In this document: one piece after another, positions 1 to 12,237 of the stretch
How the letters are laid out: the number at the start of each line of letters is the position of its first letter
Position numbering within the stretch: position 1 is the first letter of the stretch
Assembly (NCBI GenBank): GCA_037501455.1
Contig: CM074856.1
Location: 21,349,001 to 21,413,000, forward strand
Length of the DNA: 64,000 nt
DNA from: Lantana camara
Lineage: Eukaryota > Streptophyta > Magnoliopsida > Lamiales > Verbenaceae
Direction: 5' to 3'
Made by a program: the position numbers and the translations under genes
The notes under the pieces: model-generated
Databases searched by the model: none
Told to the model about the DNA's origin: nothing
What the model saw: the letters and a program-made list of their open reading frames with translations, nothing else

Positions 1-193
1 ACGCAGGTACATGAATACTTCCATTAGTATGATTCTTAATGTTGGTTGTGATCTTTGTTCCATACTCTTTCTTTATTGCATTCAAAATGGCATCTCAGTA
101 CAAATAGTTTCATTCAAAAGATCCTGCATCCTTCCAAGTACACAATTTTGCTCTTGTTGAAATTGCAATTTCTCATCCTGTATTGTTTTGCAG

Positions 194-3100
194 GTTGGAG
201 CTATCATGTCAGGCATTCAACCTGGCTTAACTATGGTGGTTGGTCCGCCTGGTACAGGAAAGACAGACACAGCTGTGCAAATCTTAAATGTTCTTTACCA
301 CAATTGCCCTTCTCAGAGAACTTTGATAATTACTCATTCAAATCAGGCCCTGAACGATCTTTTTGAAAAGATAATGGAGGTAAGCGACTTGAGGGGAACT
401 GAGTTAGAATCTATACAGACTTGCAATTCTGATAATTTTATGATGTTTGAATGCTGTTTTAACGCGATATTGTGCTTGTTCCTTAACAGAGGGATGTGCC
501 TGCTCGATATCTACTTCGACTTGGTCAAGGTGAACAAGAATTGGCAACGGACCTGGATTTCAGCCGCCAGGGTCGTGTAAATGCCATGCTTGTTCGGCGA
601 TTGGAACTTCTTGGTGAAGTTGAGCGCCTTGCACAAAGTCTACAACTTCCTGAGGATGTAGCTTATACTTGTGAAACTGCTGGATACTTTTGGTTGCTTC
701 ATGTGTACGCACGCTGGGAACTATTTTTAGCAGCTTGTGCTGAGAATCAAGATAAGCCAACATTTGTTCAGGACCGTTTTCCTTTTAAGGAGTTCTTTTC
801 TAATGCTCCCAAGCCAATTTTCACAGGCCAGTCCTTTGAGAAAGACATGCATGCAGCCAAGGGTTGCTTCCGGCACTTGAAAACTATGTTTCAGGAGCTT
901 GAAGAGTGTAGAGCGTTTGAGTTGCTTAAGTCAACCGTTGATAGATCAAACTACCTTATGACCAAGCAAGCAAAAATAGTAGCCATGACTTGCACCCATG
1001 CAGCTCTTAAAAGGAAAGATTTTCTGAATCTGGGCTTTAAGTACGATAACTTGTTAATGGAAGAAAGCGCGCAAATCTTGGAGATAGAAACTTTCATCCC
1101 GATGTTGCTCCAGAGGCAGGAAGATGGTTATGCTCGACTTAAAAGGTGTATATTGATTGGTGACCATCACCAACTGCCTCCTGTTGTGAAAAATATGGCT
1201 TTTCAGAAATACAGCCATATGGATCAGAGTCTCTTCACGAGATTTGTTCGTCTAGGAATTCCTTATATTGAGCTCAATGCACAGGGAAGAGCTAGGCCTA
1301 GTTTAGCAAGACTTTACAATTGGAGATATAAAGACCTTGGTGATCTTGCATTTGTGAGGGAGAATGAGATCTTCCATAAAGCAAATGCTGGATTTTCTTA
1401 TGACTATCAGTTGGTTGATGTTCCTGACTACCATGGGAGAGGTGAGAGTGCTCCTTCTCCATGGTTCTATCAAAATGAGGGAGAGGCTGAGTATATTGTT
1501 AGTGTCTACATGTACATGCGGCTACTTGGGTATCCAGCCAATAAAATATCAATTCTGACAACATATAATGGTCAGAAGCTTTTGATTCGTGATGTGATTA
1601 ACCGAAGATGCGTCCCTTATGACTTCATCGGTCCACCACACAAGGTAACTTATATTCATACATGTACTTCTTAAAATTGCTTTTTTTGAGATGGCTGTAT
1701 TCGACAAGATGCATTGATGGTTGTTTGTTCCTCATACTTGAAAACTATCCATCAATCTAATACCGTTGTGAAACACAATTTGGGGAAGAACTTCATGCTG
1801 GACATTAATGTGGATGAGATAGTTTTCAGGGTGAACAATGACATTTGTTTTTGCCAGCCAAGGTCATGATCTTATGTCAACCACCGTCATTGCCACTTCA
1901 TTCTTCACCCTTTGTTTCTACCTTTTTGCTTTCCTTTTCAATTTTTATTTATGTTATAATGTGAAAGTTTGCCGGTGTTCCGATAACCATGATTTTCTGA
2001 ATGATGTGCTGGAAATTGTTGTGATGTTGGAATTTATTATTTCTCATCACTTTAGTACCTAATGGATGAGTTTAGTTCCTCTTTAGTACTAACTCACAGG
2101 GTGGGACAATTGGCCATGAGATTTAAGTTGCTCTATACCCTTTGTCAAACTTGTAACCTTGTTTAAAAAAACAAAATTGAGATTACTTCCACTTATGTTT
2201 AAAACGAAGTCAGTTTTACGAGATATCTATTGTTGTATGCTAGTTTGATCCCTTTTTGATGGATGTGCATGTGCTTTCCCTTTCTTGTTCATCTGATTTT
2301 CAATTTTTGTTGATTTCCTCAATTTTCACTGCTTATATGCTATTTCCAACTGTAGGTAACCACTGTTGACAAGTTTCAAGGACAACAAAACGACTTTATC
2401 TTGTTATCCCTGGTGCGTACTCGGTTTGTGGGTCACCTTCGTGATGTTAGAAGATTGGTGGTGGCAATGTCTCGTGCTCGATTGGGGCTTTATGTTTTCT
2501 GTCGGCGTTCTCTGTTTGAGCAATGCTATGAACTACAACCTACTTTCCAGCTTCTTCTCCAGAGGCCCGATCGACTTGCTCTAAATCTAAGTGAGGTCAC
2601 AGCATTTACAGATCGTCATGTTGACGACAGAGGACAATCCCAACTTGTGGGTGGAGTTGAAGAGATGGCTGATATTGTAAATTACAAGATGCACCAAATC
2701 TACCAGGTATTGCAAAACCTTTCTACTAGTTTCTATTTAGGGATAATGACACCAGCATACCCTTGGGTATTCTCGCAATCCCTGAGGTTTGAGAAATTAC
2801 AAACACTTCCCATAGCATTTAAAAACTCATTGATCTAGATTTAATATAATTTTTTTTCACACTTCTCAAACCTCGGGATATGGTGTAATATTCCCTATTA
2901 TTTTTATGCCAAACCTCACTTTTCTCGACTTGTGAATAATCTGTTTACATTGTGACTCGCTTCATGGCCCCTCTTTTCCTCTGCTACATTAACCCATCCT
3001 TGTTCTAAGCATAAACAGTTAACAGATTTCCGGAAATTGAAAAAATACTGATCACGCCCACTCCTTTTCTGATTTCATCAGGCACGGGTAATGATTTACC

Positions 3101-3267
3101 AGTCACAACAATATCCAGCTTATTCGGGCCAAGATCCTATGGAGCTTGATACATCTGAAGCAAATGGCACCATAAATGTAGAGGCATCAGAAAATGGTGT
3201 GGACAATGATATGGTACCTGATGGTGCAAATCCAGATCCTTCAGCACAAGAGGATGGAGATGTGTAG
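194..3267 (+). CDS. AQR: RNA helicase aquarius (EMB2765-like), 3' part of gene, exons 194-379, 490-1644, 2356-2706, 3082-3267
   Basis: This is the C-terminal part (about 625 residues) of an SF1 RNA helicase of the Aquarius/intron-binding family, a nuclear spliceosome component that acts on introns. The gene continues off the left edge; bases 1-193 are intron ending in a polypyrimidine tract and cag. All junctions are GT-AG and phase 0. Helicase motifs appear in order: Walker A GPPGTGKT (242-265), motif II EESAQ instead of the usual DEAQ (1060-1074), motif [11 protein letters not shown] (1159-1182), the [12 protein letters not shown] segment, [10 protein letters not shown] (motif V) at the start of the third visible exon, and [11 protein letters not shown] (motif VI). 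The tail after the helicase domain is acidic ([11 protein letters not shown] to AQEDGDV) and ends at TAG 3265-3267. EESAQ in place of DEAQ is, from memory, usual for Aquarius. No frameshift or internal stop was found across the four exons. Confidence 0.9.
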
Positions 3268-5406
3268 TTTCACAACCATACCAATGTAGAAATTGAGATG
3301 TTTTTTAACAAAGATGCTACAAATGCCATTTGGAAATATGGAACCGTCCAGACCAAAGATGAAGTCTATCTGAATGATTCTTAAAACAAAGTTTGCTGTA
3401 ATTTTTGACATAGGTAATCATGTTTATTGACTGTGATTGTAAGTTGTAAGATACTTGTACCGAAAATCAAGATATAGAGCAGAGGATTTTGCTGATGAAA
3501 GAAAAATCAGTTTTGAATCTTTGAAAATGTTTTGTCTTCGTATTAATATAATATATAAGACTATAAAGGATATTTGAAAATCTGATATTTGCACGGATTC
3601 GAATTCGTTTAAGGAGGATGTTATTTGTATCTTCTCAAAAAAAATATTATCCGTATTCGATTATGGACATTCGAATTATAAACAAATAAAGATATAGTAA
3701 TCACATAACTGATCTCCTTATATATTTGTTACCCGATTTATTTGTAATTATATATATTATATCTTTATAAAACAAATATTAGTTTACGCATAATATAATC
3801 ATTTGAGAATTATAAAAAAATAATAACAATAAATATATATCATATTATTGATATTATTAAATTTTATTAATAACAATGAACATATATTATAAATTATATA
3901 TTATGCTTACGAGTTAATGTTTGTATGAATCTAATAGATTTATAATTTGTTAAATTAATATTTGTATGTATTTCATATTTGATTGTATTGTGAAATTTTA
4001 ATCCATTATTTTTAGTAAAAAAATGTACATAAAAAAAATAGGTAAATGGATTCAGATTCGGATATATCAAATAATTGACTAATCGGATATCTTCATGGAT
4101 GAGGATAATTCGATATCAGAATAATATTAGTCGGATACGGATAACTTTTTGTTACCGATTGAATAATTGATATGGATTCGAATTCGAATAACGAATATAC
4201 TAAAAGGATTTGGATCCGAATACTACACATTCGTCCTGTTTATTATCCGTTTAACCCCCTATTTATATATAATAACTGTTATTTACACTCAAGGTCTCTA
4301 ATATTAATGATCTTTATATCGTACACGAGAAAACACTGCATATTTCTAATGTGATAAAGCTTATCAAATGAATATCAAGAAAACATCGTAACTCTCCTAA
4401 ATTCAATATAATAATTAATCTTTTAATTTAATATGAAGTGACTAAGAACTTGAAAAAATTAATTCATAAATGATTATTTATTACACATAAGCTCTTCTTC
4501 ATTTCTTGTTTTTTTTTTTAACACACCTCTAGACTCTAGTAAGAGAGATTTAAACTCCCATCATTATTTTATTGAAAAAATCTTTAACCACTTAATCCAA
4601 CCATTGTTATTGTTGGGACTCATTGCACAGAAGTTGAGAAAGAAAAAAAATGGTACTTCAAGACTAAATGCAAATCTACTAGAAAACTTAATTTATTCCG
4701 CACAACACACTTAAAAGGAGCATACAAGGAAACTTACATTTAAACCCAAAGATCCCAATTTTGTCCCAAGGAAATAATAGATCCAAATTAGACGTGTTCC
4801 CATTACCCATTTTTGCCGGTTCTCAATTTGCCTTATTGGCCACTTACACTTAGCCCCATAATAATATCTTAAAGTGAGTAGACTTCGTCTTCTCCAATAT
4901 GAACCCATTTATATTTCCACAAGTCTTAGTCTTTGACACAAACAACAATTAATCACTTGGACAAGTCATCTACAGGTTCCACTGAATATGACATTAAAGA
5001 TGCTAGTCTTCACAACCTTCCAAACCACATTCTTCCAATACACACACTCTCTCTCTCTAACATTGCTTCTTTCTCCATATTAATAAGGTTTGAAACCTGC
5101 AAAAGCAAGAAACAAGAACACAGAATATAAGTACAAAAGTGGAACCAAGTCTAAGTCTTTCTCCTTAAGTGCTTCTTCTTCTTTGACCTGTAATAAAGGC
5201 TTCTGATGATAATTTCATCTGATAATCCTCAATAGGAATAGAGGTATGAACTCTGTCAGATCAGAAAATATCCTTTCCTTTCTTTTCCTTATAAAATCAA
5301 AAAATCTTTTTTCTTTCATCATCTCCATCACAGATTTATTTATTTATTTATTCTTTCCAACTTCTGGGATTTCAATATCATCTTCAAAAGTTCAGAAAAA
5401 AATATA
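3268..5406. other. Intergenic region between AQR and the PUB-like gene
   Basis: The first 250 bases are probably AQR 3' UTR. From about 3540 to 4260 the DNA is very AT-rich and holds repeated GGATTCGAATTCG-type words (3596-3608 and 4173-4185) and many ATTCGGATA variants. This looks like an old non-autonomous transposon, but no matching ends could be defined. 4260-5200 shows no gene. A T-run at 4509-4519 followed by a tRNA-like stretch may be an old SINE in reverse. 5200-5406 is probably promoter and 5' UTR of the next gene. Confidence 0.5.
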
Positions 5407-8400
5407 ATGGAGGAATCAACGGGTCCTGAACTTGATTCTTCAACCATAAACTCAAGGTCATCATCTTCAATACAAACAGAGCCCATTACGGATATCTCAA
5501 TCTTGATTGAGAAATTGAGTCCAATTCTCAATGAAATGAAGGACAGTGATGAGATTACGGGCTTACCGGCCATGCAGAAAGCTTTCGACTCGCTAGAAAC
5601 GGATTATAAGCATGCGAAAGCGGTGGTGGACAGTCAAACAGTACATTCTTCCCCAGCCAAACAAATTGAGAGTTTGATGCAAAATCTCGGAAGGTCGCTC
5701 GGGCTCGTTTTGTTTGCGAGTCACGAAGTCCCGTTATCTAACAAGCAGAAGATTGAGACTTTGTGCAAAGAGATGATGAATGTAAGGTTTGAGTTAAGTT
5801 CAGAGCAATCAGAGTTTGCTGATGAAACAGAGCAAAAAACAGAGTATGAAACAGAGGATGAAACAGAGAATGAAACAGGGGAAGAGGTTGAGGATGAGAT
5901 AGTAGAGGTGGAAACGAGAATATTAACCATTGATGATGCTATTTCACACATCAAATACGGCAATGAAGAGAAATTTGAAGATGCCCTTTTGGTTTTAAAG
6001 GGAATTATCATGGATAGCACAGTTTCTGATGATCGAATCATGGATGAAGACGTCGTTAGGGTTCTGTCAAGCCGGTTGAGTTCGTGTAGAGGAACTGACA
6101 GGCTAATCATCATTCAAATGCTGAGAACTCTTGCTCCACGAAGTGATCAACACAAGGTACTTATTGATATGACTTCGAAAACAAAACAAGTCCGAAGTTT
6201 ATTAAAGGGTCTTCCATGTTTGCAATGATTATATTAGCTTACGTAGTTTTTCAAAGTGTGCAGGAAAAGATGAAGGATTTAGTATTCTTATCGGTTTTAG
6301 TAAAGTCATTGGCACGGGACATGGAGGAGAGGAGGGAGGCCGTGGGGCTTTTGCTTAGTCTTTCGGATGATGGTGAAGTTAGACGAAGGATTGGGAGAAT
6401 ACAAGGGTGTATTATAATGTTGGTTGCCATATTGAATGGGGATGATGAAGAGGCTTCACATGATGCACGAATGATGCTTAATGCTATGTCGAACAATACG
6501 CAACATGTTCTTCATATGGCTGAGGCTGGTTACTTCAAGCCTCTTATTAAGTACCTTAAGGAAGGTAAATCACTAGGTCTTTTTCCATATCCGAGGCCAC
6601 TCCTTATGCGTTGTCGAGTTATATATTGAAGGTGTTCGCAAAAGTTTAAAACAAGTGTTTTCTGTTTTTTGCTTCCATTTTTCTTCATCAGTTGAAATTG
6701 AAAGTGTTTGGACTTTGGAAAGTCTGCTTTTGCAGGCAAAGCTTTTCTTTTAAGCAGGAAAAAAACCAGAAGTTAAAAGCTCTTTACACCTAGTTTTAAG
6801 CAACTTCTAGGCTACTTTGTGAATATCTAGCAACTTTTACCATTTCCAAAATTTCCTATTTTTCCATAAGTATGCTACACAATTTGTTTGAGCTTGATTT
6901 AATTACGCTATAACTTCATGTTTTATACGTACGTTATTTGTCACGCCCGGGGCTCGCAAGCACATTGGACACAGTTGTAGTTACAACTCGAACATTCGTA
7001 CCCTCGTAACAAAAAACATTCAAAACCTGTAGAACCACTACAATTAAAAGCTGTTGCAAACACTCCTTTACAACTGATACTTGTGTGACACAAGATATCC
7101 CATACTTATCCTCTATCTTCTTTCCAGGTTCAGAGATGAGCAGAGTTCTAATGGCAGCAGCGCTATCAAGACTCCAACTAACCGACCAAAACAAAGCTTC
7201 TCTCGCTGACGAAGGCGCAATCGAGCCCCTCGTGAAAATGTTCAACACGGGCAATCTCGAGGCCAAACTCTCCTCCCTAAATGCCCTCCAATCTATCTCC
7301 ACCTTGAAACAGAACATCAAACGTGTGATCGAGTCAGGCATTGTCGTACCCCTTCTTCAGCTCCTGTTCTCAGTCACGTCGGTCCTCATGACACTGCGTG
7401 AACCAGCATCAGCAATTCTCGCAAAAGTAGCACAATCCGAAAGCATACTAATCAAACAAGACATCGCTCACCAAATGCTCTCTCTGCTAAATCTCTCTAG
7501 CCCAGTAGTCCAAAACCATCTCTTGGAAGCATTAAACAACATTGTTTCTCATCCTAGCGCCTCCAGGGTTAGGCGTAAAATGAAGGAAAATGGAGCGGTT
7601 CGTATTCTTTTACCCTTCTTTAGTGAAAAAGATGCTCTGCTTAGGACGGGCGCCATTAAGTTGGTTCACGTGCTCTCGAAAGATGATGCACAAGGAGAGA
7701 TCATGGAGCAACTAGGATATCCCCATGTAAGTGTCATTGCAGGAATTGTATCATCCTCGACCGCAGAGAGTGAAAGAGCTGCAGCCCTTGGAATACTCAG
7801 CAATTTGCCACTGCATGACAAGAAAATCACAGAAATACTCAAGAATGCTAATTTTCTACCCTTGATGGTATCTTTAATCAGTTTAAGCTCGTCAAACTCA
7901 ATATCCGAGAGCATTGCTGGCGTTCTGATACGCTTCACGGCCCCTAATGATAGAAAGCTTCAGCATTACTCTTCCGAACATGGCGTTATTCCTATCCTCA
8001 TTAAGTTGCTTTCGAGCACATCAGAAACCGCCAAATCTAAGTCGGCGTTATGTCTATCTCAACTGTCACAAAATTCAGTACAGCTGAGTAAATCAAGAAA
8101 GTTGAAGTGGTTTTGTATTCCACCTCCAATGGATTCTTACTGCCAAGTGCACTGCTGCTACTGCTCGATAAAAGGCACGTTCTGTTTAGTTAAAGCCGGA
8201 GCTATTCCCCCGTTAGTTCAGATCCTCGAAAACAGTAATAGGGGTTCAGATGAAGCGGTTCTCACATGCATTTCAACTCTGTTGCAGGATGAAATATGGG
8301 AGGGTGGATGTAACTATCTTGTGAAAATGTCAGGCGTCAGTGGGATCGTTAAGGCTCTCGCGACGGGGAGTTTGAAGGCTCAGGAGAAAGCCCTTTGGAT

Positions 8401-8566
8401 ACTGGAGAGGGTATTTAGAGTTGAGGCTTATAGGGAAGAGTTTGGTGAATGTGCACAAGTGGTGCTTATTGATCTTGCACAAAATGGTGATCCTTTACTA
8501 GCATCTGCTGTGGCTAAGGTCTTGGCACAGCTTGAACTCTTGCAAGTTCAGTCTAGTTATTTTTGA
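5407..8566 (+). CDS. ARM-repeat protein of the PUB43/44 (U-box E3 ligase) type, without a U-box; exons 5407-6156, 6264-6564, 7128-8566
   Basis: Spliced length is 829 residues. Two GT-AG introns (phase 0, then phase 1) join cleanly. Residues 20-130 resemble the helical N-terminal domain of plant PUB proteins (ISILIEKLSPILNEM, then KQIESLMQNLGRSLGLVLFA). From residue 172 to the end the protein follows the post-U-box armadillo region of U-box proteins 43/44, with landmarks RRRIGRIQGCIIMLVAILNG, KAGAIPPLVQILE, LLQDEIWEGG, QEKALWILERVFRVE and VVLIDLAQNGDP. The U-box, which in relatives lies between these parts and recruits the E2 enzyme, is absent. Residues 132-170 are instead an acidic ETEDETENETGEEVEDE linker encoded by a 12-bp repeat. 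The start is the first ATG in frame; TGA is at 8564-8566. It is probably expressed, since the frame is intact over three exons. Without the U-box it may be an adaptor rather than a ligase (inference). Confidence 0.88.
5821..5880 (+). repeat. Coding 12-bp minisatellite (GATGAAACAGAG, five units)
   Basis: Five consecutive 12-bp units, variants of GATGAAACAGAG, encode the acidic D/Y/N-E-T-E linker in exon 1 of the PUB-like gene. The repeat is in frame (12 = 4 codons), so copy-number change would not break the gene. It lies where related proteins have the U-box. Confidence 0.85.
6565..7127 (+). other. Intron 2 of the PUB-like gene, with a possible small LTR-like remnant
   Basis: The intron starts with GTAAAT and ends in TTTCCAG. 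Its second half begins at 6939 with TGTCACGCCCGGGGCTCGC, a start typical of plant gypsy LTRs. It runs about 150 bases to TGTGTGACA near 7090. No target duplication is visible, so a transposon remnant is only a suggestion. Confidence 0.35.
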
Positions 8567-8589
8567 CAGTTTTTGGGAAGTGAAGAGTT

Positions 8590-8617
8590 GGGGGGGGGGG
8601 GGGGGGGGGGGGGGGGG
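8590..8617 (+). repeat. Poly(G) tract of 28 bases
   Basis: An uninterrupted run of 28 G lies 23 bases after the PUB-like stop codon, probably in the 3' UTR. Such runs can form G-quadruplexes in RNA or DNA and are also prone to sequencing and assembly length error. Confidence 0.9.
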
Positions 8618-8958
8618 TGCGGCGGTTCGTAAAATTTTTTTTTGCTCATATGTTTGTGATTTGTTTTGATTCTTGAAATGTTTTAAAGAACTTGCAATGG
8701 TTAAATTGCAGAGTTCTTTTATGAAACATATAGGTTCTTTTCTGGTAAAATACTAGATTAAATATAACCAATTAATTTGCCCTTAACCATTGTTAATCTT
8801 ATTAATGAAGTTATTCGAATAATTAAAATTAATTTGTTAGCCATAATAATTATTTAACAAAATTTTGGAACTTACGAACGAAGTAAGACAAATAATTTGT
8901 TAAGACAGACAAATAACTTGTTATATAACTTTTCTATTAACTCAAATCCTAGATTATT
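8618..8958. other. AT-rich spacer between the PUB-like gene and the PME array
   Basis: Contains probable 3' UTR of the PUB-like gene, then AT-rich DNA with two AAATAATTTGTTA-like direct repeats near 8890-8920. No gene was seen. Confidence 0.5.
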
Positions 8959-8989
8959 AACCCCTGATTAATGAGTTTAATCAGGGGTT
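8959..8989. repeat. Perfect 13-bp inverted repeat at the left edge of the PME array
   Basis: Arms AACCCCTGATTAA (8959-8971) and TTAATCAGGGGTT (8977-8989) are separated by 5 bases. PME homology begins within the right arm, exactly where copy 1 is cut off, so the palindrome marks the array breakpoint. Confidence 0.8.
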
Positions 8990-9748
8990 ACGGACCTCGG
9001 GACACATGAGTAAATATTGCACGAATGGAATACAGCCGCAGCAACTCTAAATATGATGTCAATCGTACCATAAATGGTGCACTCGCTACAGAACTGCTAT
9101 ATGTCTTTGGTGTATAGAGTGTCTTGATAGCCGAGGGATGTGCATTTGTAAAATGCGGACTGGTCGGACTTACTCATCACTGCCACAGCCTGAGAAAGCT
9201 CTCCTGCTATGTTCTCGAAAGTGAGGAATTTGGCAATGAATCCGTCTCCATAAATAGCTAATTCATGAAACAAAAACAAAAAAAAAAGAAAAAAGAAAAT
9301 GTGGCAGCATCGGAAAGGATGTAAAATAAAAAAAAAAAAAGAAAAATTATTTATACAACGTTTGATCCTTACCGACTGTGGCAGTGTAAAAGGTGGTGAA
9401 CTCAAGAGATCGACGGTTCCACGAGTTCTTTATCGTGAGCTTTCCGTCTCCAATAAGTGTAATATTGGTTTTGTTTGGTCAGACTTCTACACACTCCTGG
9501 TAAAAGCCGACCTCCACATAGATGTAGTATCTCGTGGGGCTGTATATTGAAGCAACCAGTATAACATCCATGACGGTGCTATAAACGCTCCCGATCTAAT
9601 TTTCAAAACCGTGCATTGAAAATTTTAGAGTTAGGGGGTTTCGATGCTATGGTTGTAAGGTCACTTTTAAGCTTCTATTGAAAATAAATTGAAATAGTAG
9701 TCACTGCTACAATGAAAACAAGCAGACCCCAGTAATAACTTTACTCAT
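8987..9748 (-). pseudogene. PME pseudogene copy 1, missing the C-terminal half
   Basis: Exon 1 starts at ATG 9748-9746 and ends near 9373 before GTAAGG; exon 2 starts near 9257 after TTAG. Readable parts are GDGFIAKFLTFENIAGELSQ and SAFYKCTSLGYQDTLYTKDI, followed by the shared TAG. The shared TGA is at the GGTCAGAC site near 9478. The gene is cut at 8987 by the palindrome, so the LGRPW part and the C terminus are absent. Confidence 0.8.
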
Positions 9749-10432
9749 CTTTATGTTCTTTCAAATTGTGGAAAATATTTAGTGGGGTATTTATACAATA
9801 AAATAAAGAAACGATGGAAATGTTGTCAAAGGTAGAGCTTATGTAATCTATAAATACTCCAACTTCAAGGGTGTGTAAGAGTCTGCTAGATGTGTATTAT
9901 TTAAGTCGACAAACAAATGCTTCCTTAATAGAAAATAACATTATCCGAATGTTGTTGAATGTGAGTCATGGAAGACAACCATGAGCAGGTGCGATGGGTG
10001 TGAAGGTGCATGACTTATAATACTATAAATTCATTCCAAGTTAATTAGACTTTTGCAGCACATACTTTAAGAAATAGTATTCAATCCTTAATAGAATAAA
10101 AATTGAAGAATTCTAGGTATGTCCATATAATTTGGATGACTCTATCCAAAAAAATATATAATTTGCATGTCAAATAAGTATTATCGATTTGAAAAACATC
10201 AAATATTAGAAATTTGCACGCATTTTTCTTCAATATAATATTAAAATTTAGAAGTGCACTTTTCTAATCTTGGTTTTCTTTTTTAATCCTATGATCTGGT
10301 GGAATTCAACTAGATGAATGAAAAATAGAATCAAATTTATCAATATATACATCGATCCCTCAACTTCCGCTGAGTAAATTTGATTGAAAAATGTATAATA
10401 GTTGAACACCAAATTAAGAATTCCTAACTAAT
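9749..10432 (-). promoter_or_regulatory. Conserved PME spacer/promoter upstream of copy 1
   Basis: First of the array spacers. On the minus strand a TATA-like TGTATAAATACC lies about 45-55 bases upstream of the copy 1 ATG, and a second TATAAATA lies about 100 bases further up. The rest is AT-rich. It ends at the 3' end of copy 2. Confidence 0.5.
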
Positions 10433-11063
10433 TTATGAATGCATCATCATGCCGCTTGAATACGGGATGCCTATAGTTGGAATCCACTCATCACCCGATA
10501 CAAAAACACCCACCGTATATTTCTCGACCTCATTGGGCTGACTGACACTCCTAACTAACTTGTCCGGAGGTGGATGATCCCGACCATCGATTATTGAACT
10601 CCACGTACGTCAAAGTTGTACTAGTTCTGCCCTCCCATTCCAACCACCCCTCCGGTGGAATGATGTCGTCCAAATAAGACTCCATCACAATTACAGTGGA
10701 GTAATTGGACCAAGGCCTGCCAAAGTATGCTTCGATCAGAAAACTTTTGTTGCTTCATCCCGGTCGCCACGGTCAAGGTGCAATTCTGGTTGGCGAATCC
10801 AGAATTGTGGTAAACATTAGAGCTTTTCCTGTCTTACACCGTGAAAGTGGTTACGGACCTCGGTACACATGAATAAATATTGCACGACTGGAATACAGCC
10901 GCAACAACTCTAAATATGATGTTAATCGTACCATAAATGGTGCACTCGCTATAGAACTGTTATATGTCTTTGGTGTATAGAGTGTTTTGATAGCCGAGGG
11001 ATGTGCATTTGTAAAATGCGGACAAGTCGGACTTACTCATCACTTCCACAACTTGAGAATCCT
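10433..11063 (-). pseudogene. PME pseudogene copy 2, C-terminal exon only
   Basis: Contains the C-terminal half (YFGRPWSNY and SGMMMHS* readable) and exon 2 up to the QDTLYTKDI region with TAA as stop. It ends abruptly near 11063. Exon 1 and the spacer are missing, and the sequence joins directly to the 3' flank of copy 3. Confidence 0.78.
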
Positions 11064-11069
11064 CTCTTG

Positions 11070-12237
11070 CTGTATAATAATTGAACACCAAATATAAAAT
11101 TCCTAACTAATCTATGAATGCATCATCATGCCGCTTGAATACGAGATGCCTATACTTGGAATCCACTCATCACCCGATACAAAAACACCCACTGTATATT
11201 TCTCAACCTCATTGGGCTAACTGACACTCTCGAATCCTTCCTAACTAACTCATTCGAAGGTGGATGATCCCGGTCCTCGATTGTTGTACTCCACGTACGT
11301 TAAAGTTGTACTAGTTCTGCCCTTCCATTCCAACCACCCCTTTGGTGGAATGATGCCATCCAAATAAGACTCCATCACAACTACAGTGAGTAATTGGACC
11401 GAAGCTTGCCCAAATATGCTTTGATCGAAAGACTTTTGTTGCTTTATCCTTGTCGCCACGGTCAAGGTGCAATTCTGGTTGGCGAATCCAAAATTGTGGT
11501 TAACTTTAGAGCTTTACCTATCTTGCACCGTGAAAGTGGTTACGGACCTCGGGACACATGAATAAATATTGCACGACTGGAATACAGCCGCAACAACTCT
11601 AAATATGATGTTAATCGTACCATAAATGGTGCACTCGCTATAGAACTGTTATATGTCTTTGGTGTATAGAGTGTTTTGATAGCCGAGGGATGTGCATTTG
11701 TAAAATGCGGACAAGTCGGACTTACTCATCACTTCCACAACTTGAGCTGTATAATAATTGAACACCAAATATAAAATTCCTAACTAATCTATGAATGCAT
11801 CATCATGCCGCTTGAATACGAGATGCCTATACTTGGAATCCACTCATCACCCGATACAAAAACACCCACTGTATATTTCTCAACCTCATTGGGCTAACTG
11901 ACACTCTCGAATCCTTCCTAACTAACTCATTCGAAGGTGGATGATCCCGGTCCTCGATTGTTGTACTCCACGTACGTTAAAGTTGTACTAGTTCTGCCCT
12001 TCCATTCCAACCACCCCTTTGGTGGAATGATGCCATCCAAATAAGACTCCATCACAACTACAGTGAGTAATTGGACCGAAGCTTGCCCAAATATGCTTTG
12101 ATCGAAAGACTTTTGTTGCTTTATCCTTGTCGCCACGGTCAAGGTGCAATTCTGGTTGGCGAATCCAAAATTGTGGTTAACTTTAGAGCTTTACCTATCT
12201 TGCACCGTGAAAGTGGTTACGGACCTCGGGACACATG
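11070..12237 (-). repeat. Recent 677-bp tandem duplication inside the PME array
   Basis: 11070-11560 and 11747-12237 look identical by eye over 491 bp at an offset of 677. This includes a 71-codon open stretch present in both with the same sequence (11250-11465 and 11927-12142). The segment 10851-11060 of copy 2 is in turn nearly identical to 11536-11746 of copy 3. This pattern fits unequal crossing-over. Confidence 0.85.
11112..11746 (-). pseudogene. PME pseudogene copy 3, C-terminal exon only
   Basis: Same content as copy 2: exon 2 without exon 1. The LGRPW region is frameshifted by a one-base loss (reads IFGQASVQLLTVVVMES). The TAA after TKDI is shared with copy 2. The right end stops at CTTGAG next to the 3' flank of copy 4. 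Confidence 0.78.

Noticed and set aside
5721..6113. 130-codon open stretch on the minus strand
   Set aside because: Antisense shadow of exon 1 of the PUB-like gene; Ser-rich because the sense strand is Asp/Glu-rich.
6939..7090. Solo mini-LTR (TRIM) in intron 2 of the PUB-like gene
   Set aside because: Only the TGTCACGCCC start is suggestive; no matching end or duplication.
11250..11465. Intact small PME-like gene
   Set aside because: It is a fragment of exon 2 of a pseudogene copy, with a frameshift in the LGRPW region and no start context.
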